Positions 6,768-9,121 of a DNA stretch of 9,121 nt are shown here, piece after piece (positions within the stretch are counted from its first letter, which is position 1; every line of letters begins with the position of its first letter). Under the pieces are notes generated by a model, which searched no databases, was not told the DNA's origin, and saw nothing but the letters and a program-made list of their open reading frames with translations. The position numbers and the translations under genes are program-made. The DNA comes from Candidatus Dormiibacterota bacterium (lineage in GTDB: Bacteria > Chloroflexota > Dormibacteria > Dormibacterales > Dormibacteraceae): contig CATPBF010000169.1 of NCBI GenBank assembly GCA_955652585.1, forward strand, positions 1 through 9,121, in the 5' to 3' direction.

Positions 6768-8296
6768 TTCAGTGGGCCGGTGACGGCCTGGGCCGCCGCC
6801 AAGACCGCGCCGCTGCGAATAAGCGCTTCCGCCGCGGCCAGCTCCGGCGCGACCACGCGATCCGGGCCGACGCCGGCGATGTGCTTGCGGACCAGGTCCC
6901 GCACCGCTGCAGTGGCCGGGGCCGGCACCAATGGCGCCCGCAGGTCGAGCGCGCGAGCGGCGGCGACCAGCTCTACGGCCAGGATGCTGTTCAGGTTGTC
7001 AAGCACTGTGCGCAGCTTCAGCGCCGCGCCCCAACCCATCGACACGTGGTCTTCCTGCATGCCCGAGGTGGGCACCGAGTCCACGCTCGCCGGCGCCGCG
7101 AGGCGGCGGTTCTCGGCCACCAACGAGGCCGCGGTGTACTGGGCGACCATGAGGCCGGAGTTCACGCCGGGCTCCTGCGCCAGGAACGGCGGCAGGCCTT
7201 CGGATCGATGCGGGTCGAGGAGGCGGTCGACGCGGCGTTCGGCGATCGCCCCCACCTCCGCGGCGGCGATGGCAAGGAAATCGGCGGCAAAGGCCAGCGG
7301 CTCGCCGTGAAAGTTGCCGTTGGACTCGACATCGCCGTTTTCCAGCACGACGGGGTTGTCAATCGCAGAAGCGAGTTCCACGGCAGCCGTCCTGCGTGCG
7401 AAGTCGAGCGTGTCCCGCGCGGCCCCCGCCACCTGTGGGCTGCACCGCACCGAATATGAGTCCTGCACCGCATGCGCGGAGTGCCGATGGGACGCGACGA
7501 TCCCCGACCCACGCATCATCCGAGCGAGGTTGGCGGCGCTCGCGACCTGCCCGGGATGGGGACGGATCTGGTGCAGATGGGGCTGAAACGGCCGGTCGGT
7601 GCCCAGAAGCGCCTCGGCGGACATCGCCGCGGTGATGTCGGCGACGCGAAAGCACAGCTCGGCGTCGTTACACGCGAGAGCCAGCATGCCCAGCATGCCG
7701 TCGGTGCCGTTGATCAATGACAGACCCTCTTTGGTCTCGAGCTTCAGGGGCTTGAGCTTCGCGGCTTTCAACGCGTGCATCGCGGGCTGGACCGCACCGT
7801 CCGTGTTGATAACGTCGCCCTCGCCGACGAGTGCGAGCGCGATGTGCGCGAGGGGGGCGAGGTCGCCGCTGCATCCCACCGAGCCGTACCGCGGCACAAG
7901 CGGAGTGATCTGCGCGTTCAGTGCTGCGATCAGTGCTTCGGCCACGGCCGGCCGCACGCCCGACAGGCCCATCGCGAGGGTGCGAGCCCTCAGCAGCATC
8001 GTGGCCCGCACGACCTCCTGGTCGACCGGGGGGCCGACTCCCGCCGCGTGGGAACGGATGAGCGCGAGCTGCAGCTCCGGCTGGCGCAGAGGCGGCACTC
8101 GGGTGCCGGCGAGAGCCCCGAACCCCGTCGATACTCCATAGACGGGGTCGCGCGACTGCGCCGCTCTGTGCACGCGGGCGCGACTCTGCTCCATCTTGGC
8201 CCGGGCGGCCGCCGAGAGCGCGACCTTCTCCCCATGCCGCGCCACCGCCACGACCTGCTCCTCGTCCAGGGAGGCGCCCCGCAGCGTAACGGTCAC
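6764..8296 (-). CDS. hutH: Histidine ammonia-lyase
   Basis: This is a full-length 510-residue histidase that converts L-histidine to trans-urocanate and ammonia, the first and committed step of the pathway, as a cytosolic (usually tetrameric) enzyme. The MIO cofactor segment reads GSVGCSGDLAPLAH, so the cyclising triad is Cys142-Ser143-Gly144 and not the common Ala-Ser-Gly. Other active-site positions are present: Tyr53 in YGVSTGFG, His83 in RSHAAGVG, Asn196 in LINGTDGM, Gln278, Tyr281 and Arg284 in VQDSYSVRC, Phe329 in NGNFHGEP and Glu415 in SGMQEDHVSMG. The numbering is almost the same as in Pseudomonas histidase. These residues argue for histidine and against phenylalanine or tyrosine as substrate. 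The start is GTG 8296, 10 bases after the stop of the alkylation-repair gene, with no obvious Shine-Dalgarno sequence. The next Met is at residue 35, after conserved sequence, so no better start exists. Confidence 0.97.
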   Translation of the reverse strand: MTVTLRGASLDEEQVVAVARHGEKVALSAAARAKMEQSRARVHRAAQSRDPVYGVSTGFGALAGTRVPPLRQPELQLALIRSHAAGVGPPVDQEVVRATMLLRARTLAMGLSGVRPAVAEALIAALNAQITPLVPRYGSVGCSGDLAPLAHIALALVGEGDVINTDGAVQPAMHALKAAKLKPLKLETKEGLSLINGTDGMLGMLALACNDAELCFRVADITAAMSAEALLGTDRPFQPHLHQIRPHPGQVASAANLARMMRGSGIVASHRHSAHAVQDSYSVRCSPQVAGAARDTLDFARRTAAVELASAIDNPVVLENGDVESNGNFHGEPLAFAADFLAIAAAEVGAIAERRVDRLLDPHRSEGLPPFLAQEPGVNSGLMVAQYTAASLVAENRRLAAPASVDSVPTSGMQEDHVSMGWGAALKLRTVLDNLNSILAVELVAAARALDLRAPLVPAPATAAVRDLVRKHIAGVGPDRVVAPELAAAEALIRSGAVLAAAQAVTGPLK

Positions 8297-8306
8297 GGCA
8301 GCAAGG

Positions 8307-8987
8307 CTAACCGATGTTCTTGAGTGCTTCCCGGCGGCTCAAACCGCTAAGTTGGGGCGCGCGCAACCGGACGTAGCGGGCGACCTCCACCGGATCGGTC
8401 CACGCATACGCGCGAAGCGCCCAGCCGATGGCCTTGCGAATGAAGAAGTCGCGGTCGGCGAGGTTTGGCTCGATGTTTGCGTACAGGAGCTCGAGGTCGG
8501 TGTCCTTCTTGAAGGAGACCTGACAGATGATCGATACGCGACGCTTCCAGAGATCCTCGTCCTGGCTCCACGCGCGCATCACCGGGCGCATCTGCTTGGG
8601 CTGTGACCGCAGTAGCTCACCGACAAGATGGGCGACCCCGTCGACATAGTCCCACCATGCTCCCGTGACGATCATCTCCTCGAACATCGGCAGCACTTTC
8701 GTCGTGCGGAACTCTGCGTACCGTGTTTGAGCCGCCAGCTCGATTGCCGCGTATCGCTCTTCTCGAAACCGAGCGTCACGCCAGAGCTCCAGCACCTGCG
8801 CTTGCCACTCCTCGCGCGACGCGAGGGCGTGCTCGGTGAAGACACGCTTGCAGATAGCGCGCAACTCAGGCATGCGGACCCCGCGGTAGGGCATGGTCGA
8901 TTTCATGTAAGCCTGCATTCCGGGTGCCCTGGCCGAGTCGGCGGCGGCGGCGAGCTCGACCCGAATCCGGGTCGCGAGGCGGCTCAC
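8307..8987 (-). CDS. AlkD-like DNA alkylation repair protein (HEAT-like repeat DNA glycosylase family)
   Basis: This 226-residue all-helical protein matches the AlkD family, which excises N3- and N7-alkylated purines without flipping the base. Family hallmarks are YMKSTMPYRGVRMPELRAICK at the N-terminus (residues 27-47), GAWWDYVDGVA (109-119) with Trp112 and Asp116 four residues apart as in AlkD Trp109/Asp113, WKRRVSIICQVSFKK (147-161) where Arg149 or Arg150 would be the counterpart of AlkD Arg148, and FFIRKAIGWALRAYA (181-195) with Trp189. The catalytic set therefore looks intact. The start is placed at GTG 8987, which overlaps the previous gene's stop as GTGA. The open frame extends 19 residues further upstream, but that part is out-of-frame reading of the previous gene. 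The stop lies 10 bases before hutH, so it is probably co-transcribed with the hut genes despite the unrelated function. Confidence 0.9.
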   Translation of the reverse strand: MSRLATRIRVELAAAADSARAPGMQAYMKSTMPYRGVRMPELRAICKRVFTEHALASREEWQAQVLELWRDARFREERYAAIELAAQTRYAEFRTTKVLPMFEEMIVTGAWWDYVDGVAHLVGELLRSQPKQMRPVMRAWSQDEDLWKRRVSIICQVSFKKDTDLELLYANIEPNLADRDFFIRKAIGWALRAYAWTDPVEVARYVRLRAPQLSGLSRREALKNIG

Positions 8988-9121
8988 GGGGCCGGTATGA
9001 AAAGCGCTCGCACAGGCTTGCCCTCTCGGACCTCGACCACCCACGTCGAGCCCTTCTCGTACCCGCCCTCCCCCGGCTTGATCACGCGGCGCCGGACGAG
9101 GTCCTCGACAAGCTCCCAGAC
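8984..9121 (-). CDS. Unrecognised protein, C-terminal fragment (5' end outside window)
   Basis: The minus strand enters the window in an open frame encoding 45 residues and ends with TGA 8984-8986, overlapping the GTG start of the AlkD-like gene as GTGA. The visible sequence has an amphipathic, charged stretch (WELVEDLVRRRVIKPG), a GYEKGSTWVVEV segment and an ending KPVRALFIPAP. The alternation suggests a helix followed by a beta hairpin, but I cannot assign a family. The overlap makes it very likely a real gene and part of the same operon as the alkylation-repair and hut genes. Confidence 0.6.
   Translation of the reverse strand, partial: VWELVEDLVRRRVIKPGEGGYEKGSTWVVEVREGKPVRALFIPAP

Noticed and set aside
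8988..9044. Upstream extension of the AlkD-like gene by 19 residues
   Set aside because: It overlaps the end of the preceding gene in another frame. GTG 8987 gives a normal-length protein and a GTGA junction.

Overview
This 9.1 kb window is high-GC bacterial chromosome, densely packed with genes of central and amino-acid metabolism. The G+C-rich codon use, GTG/TTG starts and protein sequences suggest a soil-type high-GC lineage such as Actinomycetota, Chloroflexota or Dormibacterota. The phylum cannot be fixed from the sequence alone. No mobile element, CRISPR array, tRNA or rRNA was seen, and no gene-free stretch exceeds about 150 bases.

Left part, plus strand (1-1597): the C-terminal end of an RDD-family membrane protein is followed after 9 bases by a complete zwf, glucose-6-phosphate dehydrogenase, the entry step of the oxidative pentose phosphate pathway.

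Middle part, minus strand (1640-2585): a 124-residue Mn-type cupin closely resembling bacterial (R)-hydroxynitrile-lyase-like cupins converges on zwf. It is flanked by two related hairpin elements that share an exact 13-base core. Next is a small four-helix membrane protein of unknown function with a Met/Gly-rich tail. It has a plausible promoter and a clear intrinsic terminator, so it looks like its own transcription unit.

Right part, minus strand (2693-9121), read in transcription order from the right edge: the end of an unrecognised gene, an AlkD-like DNA alkylation repair gene, then hutH, hutU, hutF and hutI. Together the four hut genes carry histidine through urocanate, imidazolonepropionate and formimidoylglutamate to N-formylglutamate. 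This is the deiminase (five-step) route. The last enzyme, HutG, is not in the window, and neither is a hut regulator or a histidine transporter. Four of the five junctions are 4-base stop/start overlaps (GTGA, GTGA, TTGA, ATGA) and the fifth gap is 10 bases, so the block is very probably one translationally coupled operon.

I see no clearly new biological system. The points most worth a second look are the Cys-Ser-Gly cofactor triad of HutH, the alkylation-repair gene built into the hut operon, the hydroxynitrile-lyase-like cupin bracketed by hairpins, and the missing final step of histidine degradation.
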